From positions 1-64,000 of the forward strand of contig JALQBC010000076.1 of NCBI GenBank assembly GCA_023375675.1: 64,000 bases of DNA, given 5' to 3'. This DNA is from Cytospora piceicola. Lineage: Eukaryota; Ascomycota; Sordariomycetes; Diaporthales; Cytosporaceae. Every line of letters starts with the position of its first letter. Position 1 is the first letter of the stretch. Shown one piece after another: positions 1 to 12,486 of the stretch. Position numbers and translations under genes: made by a program. The notes beneath the pieces are model-generated. The model saw nothing but the letters and a program-made list of their open reading frames with translations. It was not told where the DNA came from and did no database searches.

Positions 1-140
<140 letters not shown>

Positions 141-225
141 AGTAAATTAGCTAGTAAAGTAGTTAGTAAAGTAGCTAGTAATTTAGGTCTTTAATTATTA
201 AGTAAGTACGTAAGTAAGTAAGTAC

Positions 226-612
226 GTAAATAAATATTTCGCCGCTTAAGGCTGCGAAGGAGACGATAGAGTAACGCTTAAAGGGCGTTACTTTATTATA
301 TCCGGAGTAGCTTAAGCAGCGTATCTAACTATCTATCTTAGTAGCTATTAAATTTCCGATTCTTCTTAACGGAAGGCCTTCTCGGCAGGCGGTCCTACCG
401 CCGTTCCCTAGTTTAGTTATAAAGTAAATAAATAAATATTTCGCCGCTTAAGGCTGCGGAGGAGACGATAGAGTAACGCCCGAAGGGCGTTACTTTATCG
501 GATCCGGAGCAGCTTAAGCGGCGTATCTAACTATTTAACTAAGTAGCTATTAAGTTTCCGATCCTTCTTAACGGAAGGACTTCTTAACAGGCGGTCCTAC
601 CGCCGTTCCTTA
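226..612. repeat. Two tandem copies of a ~197-bp unit
   Basis: A unit beginning GTAAATAAATATTTCGCC occurs at about 226 and again at about 428. Each copy carries a GTAACGCCC/GGGCGTTAC hairpin (degraded in copy 1) and a GGCGGTCCTACCGCC hairpin. The copies differ mostly by C/T and G/A transitions, as expected if RIP acted unevenly on the two units. Confidence 0.85.
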
Positions 613-1975
613 GTTATTCTTACCGAGATACTTTAGAAATAGCTTAGTTCGAATTAACCTACCTACTTTAACCTTTTACCTAACCTTTTTATCGAATATA
701 ACCGGTATACCTTTTATAATACCGAACGCTTAATATATTAATATATTTACTAGATAAGCCCTTTTATATACTATATCGTATAAGATTTAGTTTATATAGC
801 CTTAAAAGTTATATATCTTAAAAGGAAACTAAACGTCGATAAAAAGAATAAATAAACACGGTTTAAAAGTATACAGAATAAAAAGAAAAGGTTATAAGAA
901 AGCTAAAAGGTAACGTTATAAACTTTATTACAATCGACGGAATTAAGTAAAAAGGTATTATAATAAAGGTAAAGATATAAACTATTAAAGCTTAAAAGAT
1001 TATAAAAACGACGGCTATAATAGACCGGTAGTAAGCCGAATAGGCTTATAAGTATAAAATAAAGAAAAAGTAAAACTTTAATAAAGCTTAATATAACGTT
1101 AAAAAGAAACTAAACAGTATAAAGGTTATAAAACAGTAATAGCTTTAATATTATTACTTAGATTTATAGCCGGCAGGTAAAGCTATATAAGATAACAATA
1201 AGCTAGATTTATAAATACCGGCTATATTTATAATATTAGCTGTTTAAACAGATATTTTATAATATATAACGGCTAAAGATATATTTATAGTAAAAGACGA
1301 CTATATTTATTTATTTTTAAATATTAATTTTAATAAGTATAAAAAAGACTTATTATAACTTTTATATAATTAGTTACTTACTAATAAATTAGTTTTAAAT
1401 ATTATTTTAACGTTTAATAATAGCTTTACGATCGAAGTAGGTAATAACTATTTAAAGTTTATAATATTTAAGGCTAGTAATAAGGTAAATTAAAGTAAAA
1501 GTAAAAGAAATACTAAAGTGCCTATAATACTTATCGACTTATAGCTGTTAAAGTTATTACTATTTATTTAACCGGTTATAATAGCTTTAAATCGAAGGGA
1601 TAGCTTAATATAATAATCGGAAAAATAAGAAAGTTATTAGTATATAATATAAGTATAAGAAGTTTTAAAATAGCTTAAGTAAGTTATTAATAAAGTAATG
1701 TAATATAGCTTAAGCAGCTAAGGTAATAACCTCGAAATAATGAAAGCGATAACTTTAACTAACTATAATTTAATTAATTTTAAATACTTTTATATATTGT
1801 TATTTTTATCGTTTTTAATTATATTATATATAACAGTTTCTTAATATAGTCCGAATATAACTTATAAAGATATTAGTTTTAGGTAGTCTAATATAGAAAT
1901 TTAGTATATTTTCTATATAAATCTGGAGAGTTTAAAATACGGATTAATTTTAGCTGCGGACTGATTTTAGCACCT

Positions 1976-2579
1976 ACTACGGGCGTAGTACGTAGTGGGC
2001 AGTACAGCGTCAGGGTAGGGCCCACGGGTACTCGAGAGAGAACGAACCTATGTCACGTAGCTGTCGGTTCCACTAGCAACGTCTTGATAAGTAACAGGGC
2101 TGGAAGCAGGTCGTCTCGCTTGCATAATACATTGGGTCTTTATTATACTGACCCTATACAGACTGTAAGCAATTGGTAGACTTCACAAATTAGCTGAAGG
2201 TAGGTATTCAATGAGTCGTAATGTGAGAAGATAAAACCACTCAATGCTATCTGGACTTTGTGGAACAGACATTTGTAAAAAGGCTGAGACCATTCAAATG
2301 TTACTTAGGCACGAACGGCGGCGGATTACGAGTATTCTTTGCCGACGAAAACCAAATACTCCCTGTAATCATTTCTGAGAACATTTAAGCCGACACAAAC
2401 CTCCCTCAAACAACGACTCTACCAAGCCCTATTCATGCAAATTGCCCAGGGGCGACTCGTGCTTGATATCATTCTATAGGGCATCGATCTTACTATGTCA
2501 CCGTGTCCAGACCCCCCTTGGCTACCCACTCTACTGTCTTGCGGGCCTGATCAACGCGACTGGTCCCGATAGAGATATC
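1976..2579. other. Intergenic, no gene seen
   Basis: Normal base composition just outside the RIP block. A short palindromic stretch (CTACTACGGGCGTAGTACGTAG) lies near 1973-2000 and may be the right end of the decayed element. No supported gene. Confidence 0.5.
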
Positions 2580-3420
2580 GTCGCCTAGACTGCCGTCGGG
2601 CCCCCCCCCCCTAAGGCAGAGTTCCACGCGACCCATTGATATGCCGGATAGCCACACCCGGCGTCCTCAGAAATAAGCGACCATTTAGCTGAGGCATCCA
2701 TCGATTTCGGAAGTGAGCTATAAAGCTCTCGATACCAGCCCAAGTCACCCTTCTTTCTTTCCGGGTTGTCCGGGTCCACAGCAAAGTGACCCCTACGCCG
2801 CGCAAGGAAGCGACCGGCCACCGGCCACCGGCCAGTGGGCTGTAGGCGGAGAAGGATATCCCGAGCTCGCGCAACGTTGGAATTAGCTGCGTCTCCTATC
2901 TCCGCGCGAAAGCTAAGTAGTTTCCCTGGTAGGGACTTGGCGCAAGCCAGCCCCTTTCCTCGCAGGGCTTGTGCACGGCGATGAATTGATCAGCGCTGAA
3001 GTTGGAGAGCCCGAGCCGCGCGAAACGTCCCTCGCGGTGCAGGCAGTCGAGGGTTTCCAGCCATGGTGCCACAGGCAGAATAGGGTCGGGCCCGTGGACG
3101 AAATATGTGTCTAGCTTGGCTATACCTAGGCGCGGGAGTGTCTGGTGAAGACCAGCCCTCAGCTGCTCTGGCTCCAGCGAGCCCGGGACGAAAAAGCCGG
3201 GAGTCTTGCCGTTGATGGCGAAGGGTTGGGCTGCGACGTTGGCATTGCCCAGCAATTCTCGCAGTCGCCATACAACTGGGCGCTGTCGAGGCGTATGATG
3301 CTGGCCTCGAGCAGAACAGTAAACAGCTCGCCCAGAGAATTTGGCGTCTCAAAGCGGCCACCCGTATACACAGACGCACAACCGAAGGGTGGGGGAATCG
3401 AAGCCATACTGGAAAGCAGT
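2580..3420 (-). pseudogene. Decayed aldo/keto reductase (AKR7-like)
   Basis: Fragments in different minus frames together align along an aldo/keto reductase of the aflatoxin-aldehyde-reductase (AKR7) type. The N-terminal part (about 3407-3280) contains the RLDSAQLYGDCE stretch, the usual D...Y active-site region. The core (about 3255-2896) contains GLHQTLPRLGIAKLDTYFVHGPD and LGLSNFSADQ. The C-terminal part contains YQGNY, LRELGISFSAYSPLAGG and FLARRRGHF. Breaks are visible: a frameshift near 3265, an in-frame TAG near 2898 directly after YQGNYLAFARR, a frameshift at a 7-bp repeat expansion near 2811-2832, and a poly-C run near 2600 at the C-terminal end. Base composition is normal, so decay is by indels and point mutation rather than RIP. 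The family is well supported; the substrate is unknown. Confidence 0.8.
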
Positions 3421-3629
3421 CGGGCGCGCGTGTGCCGTGGGAACGCAAACGTGGCTAAGGAGCACTGGGATTATCGCCCTGGGGCAGGTTTTCAAGATTT
3501 GAGAGAGAAGACACGTATTGATTATCCTAAGGTATTCTTGGAAACACAGGTGTTTCAATATCGGCCGCAGTGCACTTAGTCGAACAAAGGCTCTCAGTTG
3601 TATTCGATGGCTAAGGGGATCGGTGCCAA

Positions 3630-5055
3630 ATTAACAAAAAAAAAAGCCGAATGGCTGACACTACACACCCCGTACTGAAGAGACAGTCAGTCAAGTCCAA
3701 AATACTAGTGTCTTGAAGGTGAGTAACGTACAAAATACAGGAAAAATAGATCGGAATGAAAAGTGCCACATTGCCTCCAAGAACCGAGCTTCCTAGGCCA
3801 ACGTCAAGTCTGTCGAATAACGACCGTACCTCTCTGAAAGGGAAGTTTTCCGTCAGGCATAGTGGATTACGAATGCCAGAAAGGTTCCAAATCAAGAGCC
3901 AAAGCTGTCGAAGCGTGTAAACTTACGAGGAGCGGGAATACGGCACCAAACAAGGCTCGGAACGAAGCGTTGCCTGCGAACACGGACGCAGCGTGTTGCA
4001 GGTACGACATGCCGATTTAATTCAGCACGCCGTTGAGAACGTGACGAGAGAATTGGTGAAAAGAGAGGACCCGATGATGGGCACGATCAAATGAACGCTG
4101 GCTCGTGCTGACTAAGTAACTATACCAGATAGACGGATGGGGAAGGACAGAGCGCCGGACCAAGTTGGAGGGATGACATGCTCAGGCCTGAAGGGGGGGC
4201 TTCGAGGAACTGGGCACAAGGACTACCTTTACTCAAAGCAAGTACAGCGGGACGACTATGAGCTTCGCCACGAACAATCTGAGGTACAACAGGCCCTGGA
4301 TTTGTACATTGAAGCCGTAGATGTCACCGGAGACCAGCGGGAAGGATTCGAACCAGGTAAATAGCACCCCGTAAAGCAAGGTCGTATGCAGGTCTACCAC
4401 AAATATAGTTGGAGCAAAACGAAGGCGAACATGATCCAGACATAGATGCCACTGCGCCAAGATGTGGCATCTCGTGCATAGGGGACCACAGCATTGGACC
4501 GAAACGGTATCCACTGCGAGGTAATGGATGACAAGTCAGTCACGTTTCTCAGTGACACAGTGTCGTTGATTGGGACTCACATGCTGAATAGGGATAGACC
4601 CAAGGTGGCCACGATGTTGCTGACGCCGAAACTCTTCTTACAGATAGGTCTCGCCTGGGACATAGAGGGAGCTGGCGATGTAAACGACAAAGTCCAGTAC
4701 GCACATCAGGGAGGCAATCAGACACTCCGAGAAGTAATTACCTCCAGATGTCCGGGTCATCAGGCCCGTACCAATCCATAAGGTGTATGTTTTTGCCACC
4801 CTCAACCATGTGGGCAGGACCAGAAGAATCTCGGACTGTCCCATCTGAGGCTTCTCCCTTGGGGCCATTGGTCTTCGCTCTTGGCGAGCCATTGGTGTTC
4901 TTCGACGATGCATCACTACCCGAAAAAGACTTCTTCCACAATGTAGGATCGATCTCGTCTGGATTTTGAAGAAGACGGTTGTTCGACACGAGGCGCACAA
5001 GATGGCCAAACGCTGTGTCGCGAAACTGAGTGGCCATTTTGGGAATCGGTGACAA
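3630..5055 (-). pseudogene. Decayed MFS (DHA1-type) transporter
   Basis: The N-terminal frame (ATG at 5037) reads MATQFRDTAFGHLVRLVS, then an acidic/Ser linker and MDWYGPDDPD, typical of fungal drug:H+ antiporter-1 (DHA1) multidrug transporters. The chain then shifts frame near 4745 into FSECLIASLMCVLDFVVYIASSLYVPGE and meets a stop near 4638. It resumes in another frame around 4514-4233 with transmembrane-like sequence ending in VPLYLL. Near 4030-3935 a segment ASVFAGNASFRALFGAVFP resembles helix 11, followed by a possible intron donor. About 3830-3735 encodes VGLGSSVLGG and LFIPI, resembling helix 12. The expected helices 7-10 do not fit between 4230 and 4040, so an internal deletion is likely. 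It lies on the same strand as the broken reductase. An intact transporter of the same family is at 24.4-26.7 kb. Confidence 0.75.
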
Positions 5056-7138
5056 GAAGACGGTAGGAGGAGGAAACCGGAACGAAAATTACCGTGGGAC
5101 GATCTGGAGTGCTTGCGCTACGGTGCTCGAACTAGATCCATTGAGACACAGGATTCCATAAATAACGATGGTGAATGATAGAATACAAATCCTCTGGGTT
5201 GCCTGACCCAATGGACATCTTGGAAGGCCTCCTGCTGATGTTTGGTTCTTTGCTGGGTGCCGTATATTGATGGATGAGAGGTCCGGGTTTCGGAAGGTTA
5301 AGCCCGAATTACTTCTACCCCGAGGTGCTTCCTCCCTCATCACATCTTACATCGACTTACACTTTGCGATTTTCCCCTGAGAAGATCGACATGTTGGTCG
5401 TTCAGGGCAAGCACTGAGTGTTTACCTAGGTAGTTTGGCGAAGGCAACCAATGTGGATAGTCTGCATGACTTCGATGTACAGTACCTTGCCTCAATGTCT
5501 CGGGCCGACAGAGAAAGCTAAAAAGCAGCCGTAGCTTTCTCGGCGCTGCACCTGGTGGACTCCCCTGAAATCCAGCGCTCGGGCATGTACTTACTAACTA
5601 TGTAGTCATGTGGCTGTGGAAAATTACCCTCATTTCGAAATAGCGTGAAGCTGGGGACTGACACGGACATCCCATGGGATGTCTTCCTTGAAGTCGTGGT
5701 CCGTTATTATCGGCATTATATTGATGCCTCCTGGGTCAACGACTCATTCGAATTAGCATATCTCATACTTAGGTATAGAGCTTGCTAAGCCCACGGTGAG
5801 ATCATAACGGCCAGGAAGCTTATGATGTAGGTCCCAACGGCCCTGTATTCATATCCTTTCTGGTGTTGGATCTGAAATATTCGCCAAAGCACAGTTCTAC
5901 CTATGTTATCCAGTATGAGATAATTGACTTCGTCGGCCTGGTTGAATATTCGCCAGGGGGGTTGACCAGGGATGTTTCGATGCCACCATTAGATTTGGTG
6001 CAGACTAATTAAATTGCGAAGTGATGAGGTTTTCGTACTCGAGTACATAAAGCCTCTTCCGAAATCTGGAAAACACCTCGTCCATGTTGCGCCGTCTCCA
6101 TCTCCATCGGCGTTCTTCTTTGCCTGCTGCATCGAAGACATTTCGGCATGTTCATTCACCCTGAAAACTGACTAGAACTCCTCAGGCTTTGACGCACATT
6201 CGTTGAACCTGTAGATGTCTTGACGTTGTCATCCATCACACTGTGTCATTACTTGTGATGATCTCTCTGTGCTCTGGCAATGTTGATGAACAATTTATTT
6301 CGAGAATATCGCAGTATTTCCCCTGTGCAAGTTGTTCATCAACCCTTGGCATCTATTGCTTTTTCAAGCTCTTTTCAGTTCTAACACTGTGATTCACCAT
6401 ACCCTAGGGTATATATTAGGCGAAGTCACTTGTTGCTGATATGAATAGCTGCCCATTCACCTAATACAGGATGGCCAGTAGCTTTACAGGTAGGTACCTG
6501 GGTACCCGGGTAGTCACTCACAGGCTACTTAGTAAGGACGGCTCACTGTTACTGGCTTGTAAGCAGCCAGAAGAATAACAGGCACTTGTATTCGAAAAGA
6601 ACGATATGGTTATTTATAACATAAGGTAGATTACTACACAATGGGTTTCAATAATATCCATGTACTTGCAAGGTAGTCACTTAGATACCTAGACTAAGTA
6701 CCTACCTGTGTAGTTGGTGTTTAGCCGAAGATAAGCCGGGAGCAGGGGTGCAGAGCCTAATAGAGGAGGGACCGTGCATCCCGCTTTCATGTTGGAACAT
6801 CGTCGCGCCAGCATCTCTGGCACATCTTCGCGTCCATACTCTCTTCCTTCTCCATTATAGCCATTTGGCACTGTCGTTTCAACCTGGCAGACAATAGTAT
6901 CACCTTGGCCGGTGACACACACTGTACAGCCATTCATTGTTTCATCCCTTTGTAATACCCTATTAATTCCAACCCTGTCACCCAACCAAGGACGACTCCT
7001 CTATACTCGACTTCCTTGTGACTGACCGCACCAAGATCGACAGTTCCAACTCTCCCCGAAATTCGCCTCTTCCATATTGACATCGAACTACCAAGCTTCA
7101 AATCAAACTTTCTACCCGGATATACCGGATAGTCCAAG
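5056..7138. other. Intergenic region upstream of TAF12
   Basis: No supported gene; frames are short and unlike known proteins. It holds a TACCTAGGTA palindrome at 5423-5432 and further GTAC/CTAGGTA-rich stretches near 6480-6520 and 6665-6715. The last several hundred bases are presumably the promoter and leader of the downstream gene. Confidence 0.5.
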
Positions 7139-9402
7139 ATGAATCCAGGGGGACAACAGGGCCAGATGCCCCAAGGTGGCCAGGCACAGCAACAGAATGC
7201 AGCGGCAAGGGCGCAGATGTTCCGACCCGATCATATGCGGAGTCTGCCACAACTGAGCCCCGACGAGAAGGTCAAGTATGAGAACGGCCTCCGAGCGCTG
7301 TGGGGGAGCATGCAGAACGCAGCGCCTGGCTCTCCACAGCAGCTGGAGGCGCACAAGAAGATCGTGGACTTCAGTCAGCAGCTCATGCTGAAGATACGAC
7401 AGCGCGGGCCCGCATCTCAGGGTCAGCAGAACACGCAGGCTAGCAACGACCAAGGCCCAGCGTCTACCGATACCACCGCTCCCGCCGCTCCCGCCGCACC
7501 GGTGGCCCCGGTGGCCCCGGCAGCTCCGGCGGCTCAGCCCAGCCCGGCTCCTGCGGCGGCGGCCATTCCTCAGCCTCAACCACCAGCTCAAGCTCCAACG
7601 CAAGCTCCAGCTCAATCTCAACCTGCGGCCGTACGGCCTCCAACTGTGGCCATTCCTCCTTTCGTGAAGCAGCACATGGATCAGATGACATTCATTCCAC
7701 TCCAAGGCGTTATCGACCAAGGACCGGAGGCTGTTGCGAAGTGGCAGGCTGCAAATAAGGATCGGCTCCAGAAGGCCCTATTGCAAATGCACACCACGGC
7801 CGAGAAGATGAGGAACTTCGACAATTTTATCCGGCAGAAGCAGCAGAAAGGCCCGAATTTGACTGGCGAGGAACAAAAGACGGTTGCGAACATCCAAGCA
7901 ATGAAACCGCAGGTGATGAAAGCACACCAGGACGCAAAGAACTTTGTCGACACATTTCGAAACGATCAAACAGCTAGGAAGGCTGCCCAGACTGCCAATT
8001 CTCAAGGAAGACCGCCTTCAATCAGCGAGGCGCCAAATGCCAATGCAAATCAGCCAGCACGGCCTGGACCATCGCCACAACAGCCATCGCAAGCAAATGC
8101 CGGGGATGCTACAAAGAACCAGCAACCTAATGCTGGAGCTACAGTGCCAGGCGCGAACGGCCAAGCTGGGCAGCAGCAACCTCAAGCTCAACCTCAAGCT
8201 CAAACCCCAACCCAACCCCAAGCTCCACCGCAGCTGCCCAAGGCTACTCCCTCAGCACCCCCCCAGGCCTCACCTATTGCCACAACACAACCGGCTCTAG
8301 GAACGGCCTCGCAGCCTATCAAAGTCGAGCCTGGAACCCAGCAACATCCTTTGCAGCACCCCCAGCAACCACCCCAGCAACACACTCCGCAGCAACCTCA
8401 GCAGCAGCACCCGCCGCACCCACCACCCGTCAATACAGCCATCGCCTCTGCTGCAGCTACGGGTCTCAACTCAGCTGGTACACCAACTCAGAACCGCACA
8501 CCGCAAATCGCGACTCCAACAACCGGCGCACCGCGCTCACTTTCGCACCAAGCAGCTCTAAGTCTCGCCAACCAACGCGGTCCTCAGCCGGGCACGATTC
8601 CAAATCAACCCCCCCAACAAGGTACACCACAAGGTCCAGTTGGCACGCCATCATCTAGCGCACCACCAGGTGTTATGGGCACGGCTCAACCACAACAAAC
8701 GTCTGGACACCCCCACGCGCACCCAACCCAGCAGCCGCAAGCTCTTACGCAGAAGCTGCCAATCCCCAAGCAACTTCCCGAGAAAGCAGCTGCACCTCCC
8801 ACGCCTGTTTCCCTGGCTGCTGGTGGTGTGACACCAGGCCGACCCACGTACACACAAGGAGGCGGAATGGCAGGTGGAGTTATGGGCAACCCTGTCCTCG
8901 CGAAGCTCCCCGTCGTCCAGATGGAGGGCGAGGGCGAGCGGGTCCTCAACCAGAAGAAGCTGAACGACCTCGTTCGGCAGGTGTGCGGCGGACAGGCGGA
9001 GGGCCAGGAGGGCACTTCTGCGCTGACGCCCGATGTTGAGGAGGTAAGAAAACACATACAACCCCACACGCGCAGATCATCCCCTATCCTTCCATTACAT
9101 ATCCATATTTTCCTGATCTTCCAATATCTAACGCCTCATCACAGTCCATCCTTAATCTCGCCGACAGCTTCGTGGACCGCCTACTGCACGCGGCGTGCAA
9201 TAACGCCAAGCAGCGCGGCTCCAAGGTCCTCGAGATCCGCGACCTCCAGCTCGTACTGGAGCGCACTTACAACATCCGCATCCCCGGCTACTCGTCCGAC
9301 GAGCTGCGCACCGTCCGCAAGATCCAGCCGGCGCAGGGATGGATCACCAAGATGTCGGCTATCCAGGCCGCCAAGGTCATGCCTGGAAAGGGCGATCTCT
9401 GA
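7139..9402 (+). CDS. taf12: Transcription initiation factor TFIID/SAGA subunit TAF12
   Basis: Two exons, 7139-9043 and 9145-9402, joined across a 101-bp intron (GTAAGA donor, CTAACG branch site, ACAG acceptor). They give a 720-residue protein. TAF12 is a histone-fold subunit shared by TFIID and SAGA; it pairs with TAF4 (Ada1 in SAGA) in promoter recognition. The histone fold lies at about residues 598-690, from [14 protein letters not shown] through [20 protein letters not shown] to [11 protein letters not shown]. The following IPGYSSDEL and the C-terminal [12 protein letters not shown] are typical of the fungal family. The first ~600 residues are Gln/Pro/Ala-rich and mostly disordered, with one more ordered segment near residues 170-270. 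The intron falls inside the histone fold, so an unspliced reading would lose it. The ATG at 7139 gives the usual fungal N-terminus. The product is nuclear. The call is firm. Confidence 0.93.
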
Positions 9403-9443
9403 GTGGGTGGTCTATCTCTGAGTGGGTGGTCTATCTCTGAGTG
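9397..9443. repeat. 19-bp tandem repeat over the TAF12 stop codon
   Basis: The unit TCTCTGAGTGGGTGGTCTA occurs two and a half times (9397, 9416, 9435). The first copy contains the TAF12 TGA stop; each further copy repeats the CTCTGA. Confidence 0.9.
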
Positions 9444-9445
9444 GA

Positions 9446-10598
9446 AGGAGCCCCAAGCCGTCCTCTGGGCGGCCTTATTATGGGCGAAGCCTGTGGGGTA
9501 GTCCCTGTTGCTGGCCCTTTCGGTAGTGGGGGTTCATATCGGTCTCGGTAGCTCTACGGTTTTTTTTTGTTTTTTGTTTTTCTCTTCATTTGGCGTTTGT
9601 AGGGTGATTTAATGATATCAGGAAGGGCGTCTGCACTGCAGAAGGGTCACTCGCGGACGACGACGACACAAACGGATTGGCAAGGTTCAAGGTGGAGGGT
9701 TTGTGATGATATGGGTTGCTCGCCAGGTGCCTATCTATTTAGTCACATAGTAGCTATCATGTGGCCCAGAGCGCGAGGGCGGCGGTGATGTTGAATTGAG
9801 TTTTCTATGGCCAAATTACGCATGTTATCAGTGACTGTGGTCCCAAGTGAGTACTTGGTATGTTTGTATCGCCATATTTAGTAAGCTCAGTGAGTGGTGA
9901 CGAATCTGGTAGTGATTAGTAACGTTGCCGATAACGATAAGCTCTAGATAGAGGTTGTCGAGGTTGAGCGTGACTGACGCTGTTAGGCAGGCAGGCAGGC
10001 AGCATGTCGCACGTCACTGAGACCCACTCCCGGGGTCCGGGGGGCCAGCTGGTTCCAGTTGGGGCTGCAGGCTGTCTTTGGGCCGGGAGCAGTGATGCAG
10101 ATGGATAGATACCTTCCCGTGGCGCTATCTCGCCGCCAAAACCAAGTACCCCCTTAGCGTGCTCCTCGCCCCATGCTTCGTGCTGGCAAGCAATCTTTGA
10201 TGAGCTTCGGACGACGTCTTGCAACCTCCATCCAACGTCCGTCCTCCCCATCCATTCATCACAAGACAAACGAGCGATTCAAAGAAGCCATCGTTGGCAA
10301 CGCGAACTTACTTCTAGACCGATCACGAGTGCAGCTTCTACAGACTGCATCAAGCCTGCCGAAAGTCTCTCCGGTCAAGCTGAACCAAAAGCAACACGAA
10401 GCTATCTTACGTCTATTTTCGTTCGTTCGGGTTCCAAGAGCGCGCCTCGCCGGTCGCCTCCAACCCACTTCTTCCTCCTATCTACACCACTACCCACCCT
10501 ACAGTTAGCAGCCCACCAGCTAGCTGTCTGTACCAACCTCAACCACTCTCAACGTCCGCTTGTCTCGAACAACAACGTACAGATAATCGTCGCCCGAC
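9446..10598. other. Intergenic, TAF12 3' region and RPN3 leader
   Basis: A T-rich tract near 9560-9583 may belong to the TAF12 3' UTR. An ATG-initiated frame at 10173-10508 precedes RPN3 but resembles nothing known and is probably leader sequence. No PACE-like proteasome promoter element (GGTGGCAAA) was seen. Confidence 0.5.
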
Positions 10599-12486
10599 AT
10601 GCCCGGCAAGACACCAAACGGAAACGGGAAGGAGCCCGTCGAGAACGGTGGATACCCCGGCAGCAAAGACGTCGAGATGAAGGACGACTCGTCATCGCTT
10701 AAGAAGGGGAAGAAGGGTGCCAAGGACGGCGATGAGGAGATGACCGTCGTCGTGCCCATGTCTAAGAAGCAGTCCTCGGCGCCACCTCCAAATGATGCCG
10801 ACGGTGACGTGAGCATGGAAGATGTTGAGGAGGAAGAGAAGGTCGACCCTGTCGCCCAGGCCGTATCAGGTATGAATTCCTTCCCTCAAACACTGGACAG
10901 CCATCACTACAAAGTTGTCTCAAGCTTGACGCTGACGATAAGCTCTCAATGCAGATGTCAAGAGCAATTTCGCACTCCTCGACCGAGCTGTGGCCCTGTT
11001 CGACGCCAGATTCTCCCTGCGAGCATTGCGATCCGTATCGTCCATCCGCAAACGACTGACCCCCGATATCCTCGCCCAGGTCATCGTCGAGACCTTCCCT
11101 GCCACAGCTACATCTGGAAACGCTGCGAAACAACTCCTGGTCGCTCTTGGAAAGGAGCACCTGCCTCTGGGACAACAAGCAGCTGTCGACGACAGTGATG
11201 CCAAGGGCCTTGCCAAGAATGGCAGCAAGAAGGAGACCAAGGAGATCATTCCTGAGATTGACATCTTCCTCGGCATACTGATCCAAGTTCAGCTCTTTGA
11301 CTCTAAGCAGTTCCAGCGCGGCGCCGACTTCTCTTCCTACCTGTCCGACCGGATCCGCACCCTCAACCGCCGAACATTAGACTCGCTCTCCGCTAAGGTT
11401 TACTTCTACTACTCTCTGTTCTGCGAGAACATTGCGCCTCTGCCTCCTTCGCCCCAGTCCCCGATCGTCGCGCTCCGACCCACCCTCCTGGCGGCTCTGC
11501 GGACGGCGGTTCTGCGCAAGGACATCGACACCCAGGCGTCCGTCATTGTTCTGCTGCTCCGAAACTACCTCATCATGGCCCACATCAACCAGGCTGACCT
11601 GCTAGTGTCGCACACACAATTCCCCGAGAACGCGGCCAACAACCAGGTTGCGAGGTTCCTCTACTACCTTGGCCGCATCCGTGCCATCCAGCTGCGGTAC
11701 ACCGAGGCACACGAGCATCTGACCGCCGCAACCCGCAAGGCTCCTGCAAGTACCTGCGCCCTTGGTTTCTCTCAGACCGCGACCAAGCTCCTGCTTGTTG
11801 TCGAGCTGCTGATGGGTGACATCCCCGACCGCGCAACTTTCCGAGTGGCGTCGATGGAGCAGGCTCTGCACCCCTACTTCCTGCTGGTGCAGGCCGTGCG
11901 TGTCGGCAACCTGGAGGACTTCGAGACGACCATCGCAGACCACGCCGACACCTTCCGCCGAGACGGCACCTACACCCTGATACTGCGCCTGCGACAGAAC
12001 GTCATCAAGACCGGCATTCGCATGATGTCGCTGTCCTACTCTCGCATCTCCCTGCGCGACATCTGCATCCGCCTACACCTCGGTAGCGAAGAGTCGGCTG
12101 AGTACATTGTCGCGAAGGCGATCCGGGACGGTGTCATCGAGGCGACGCTGGACCGCGAGCACGGGTTCATGAAGAGCAAGGAGACTGGCGACATCTATGC
12201 TACGCGGGAGCCCACGGAGGCCTTCCACGACCGTATTAGGGCTTGTCTGGCATTGCACGATGAGAGTGTCAAGGTGAGTTTCTAACCCTTTCCACCCACA
12301 TATACCTGGTTCCGAGCGGATTACTGACCACATTTGCAACAGGCCATGCGTTTCCCCATGAACCAACACCGTCTGGAGCTCAAGAATGCGCAAGAGGCCC
12401 GCGAGCGGGAGCGTGAGATGGCTAATGACATACAGGAGGGCGACCTGGACGAGGATGACTTGGGAGGTGACTTTGAGGGTATCTAG
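10599..12486 (+). CDS. rpn3: 26S proteasome regulatory subunit Rpn3 (PSMD3)
   Basis: Three exons, 10599-10869, 10955-12273 and 12343-12486. The introns are 85 and 69 bp; the first has a GCTGACG branch site. The protein is 577 residues. Rpn3 is a non-ATPase subunit of the proteasome lid and packs with the other PCI subunits around Rpn11. Residues 1-90 are charged and disordered, with acidic DGDVSMEDVEEEEK. Residues 92-410 form a helical-repeat region that includes ALFDARFSLRALRSVSSIRKRL. The PCI domain is at about 420-530 and contains SYSRISLRDICIRLHL and VAKAIRDGVIEATLD. The C-terminus (AMRFPMNQHRLELKNAQEARERE, then an acidic tail) is characteristic of Rpn3 and lies in exon 3. Length is slightly above yeast Rpn3 because of the N-terminal extension. 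All splice phases close without a frame break. The call is firm. Confidence 0.95.

Noticed and set aside
7112..7720. 202-residue minus-strand frame
   Set aside because: It is antisense to the Pro/Ala/Gln-rich part of TAF12, whose low complexity opens several frames; no family resemblance.
10173..10508. 111-residue ATG frame upstream of RPN3 as a separate gene
   Set aside because: No family resemblance and too close to the RPN3 start; likely leader sequence.
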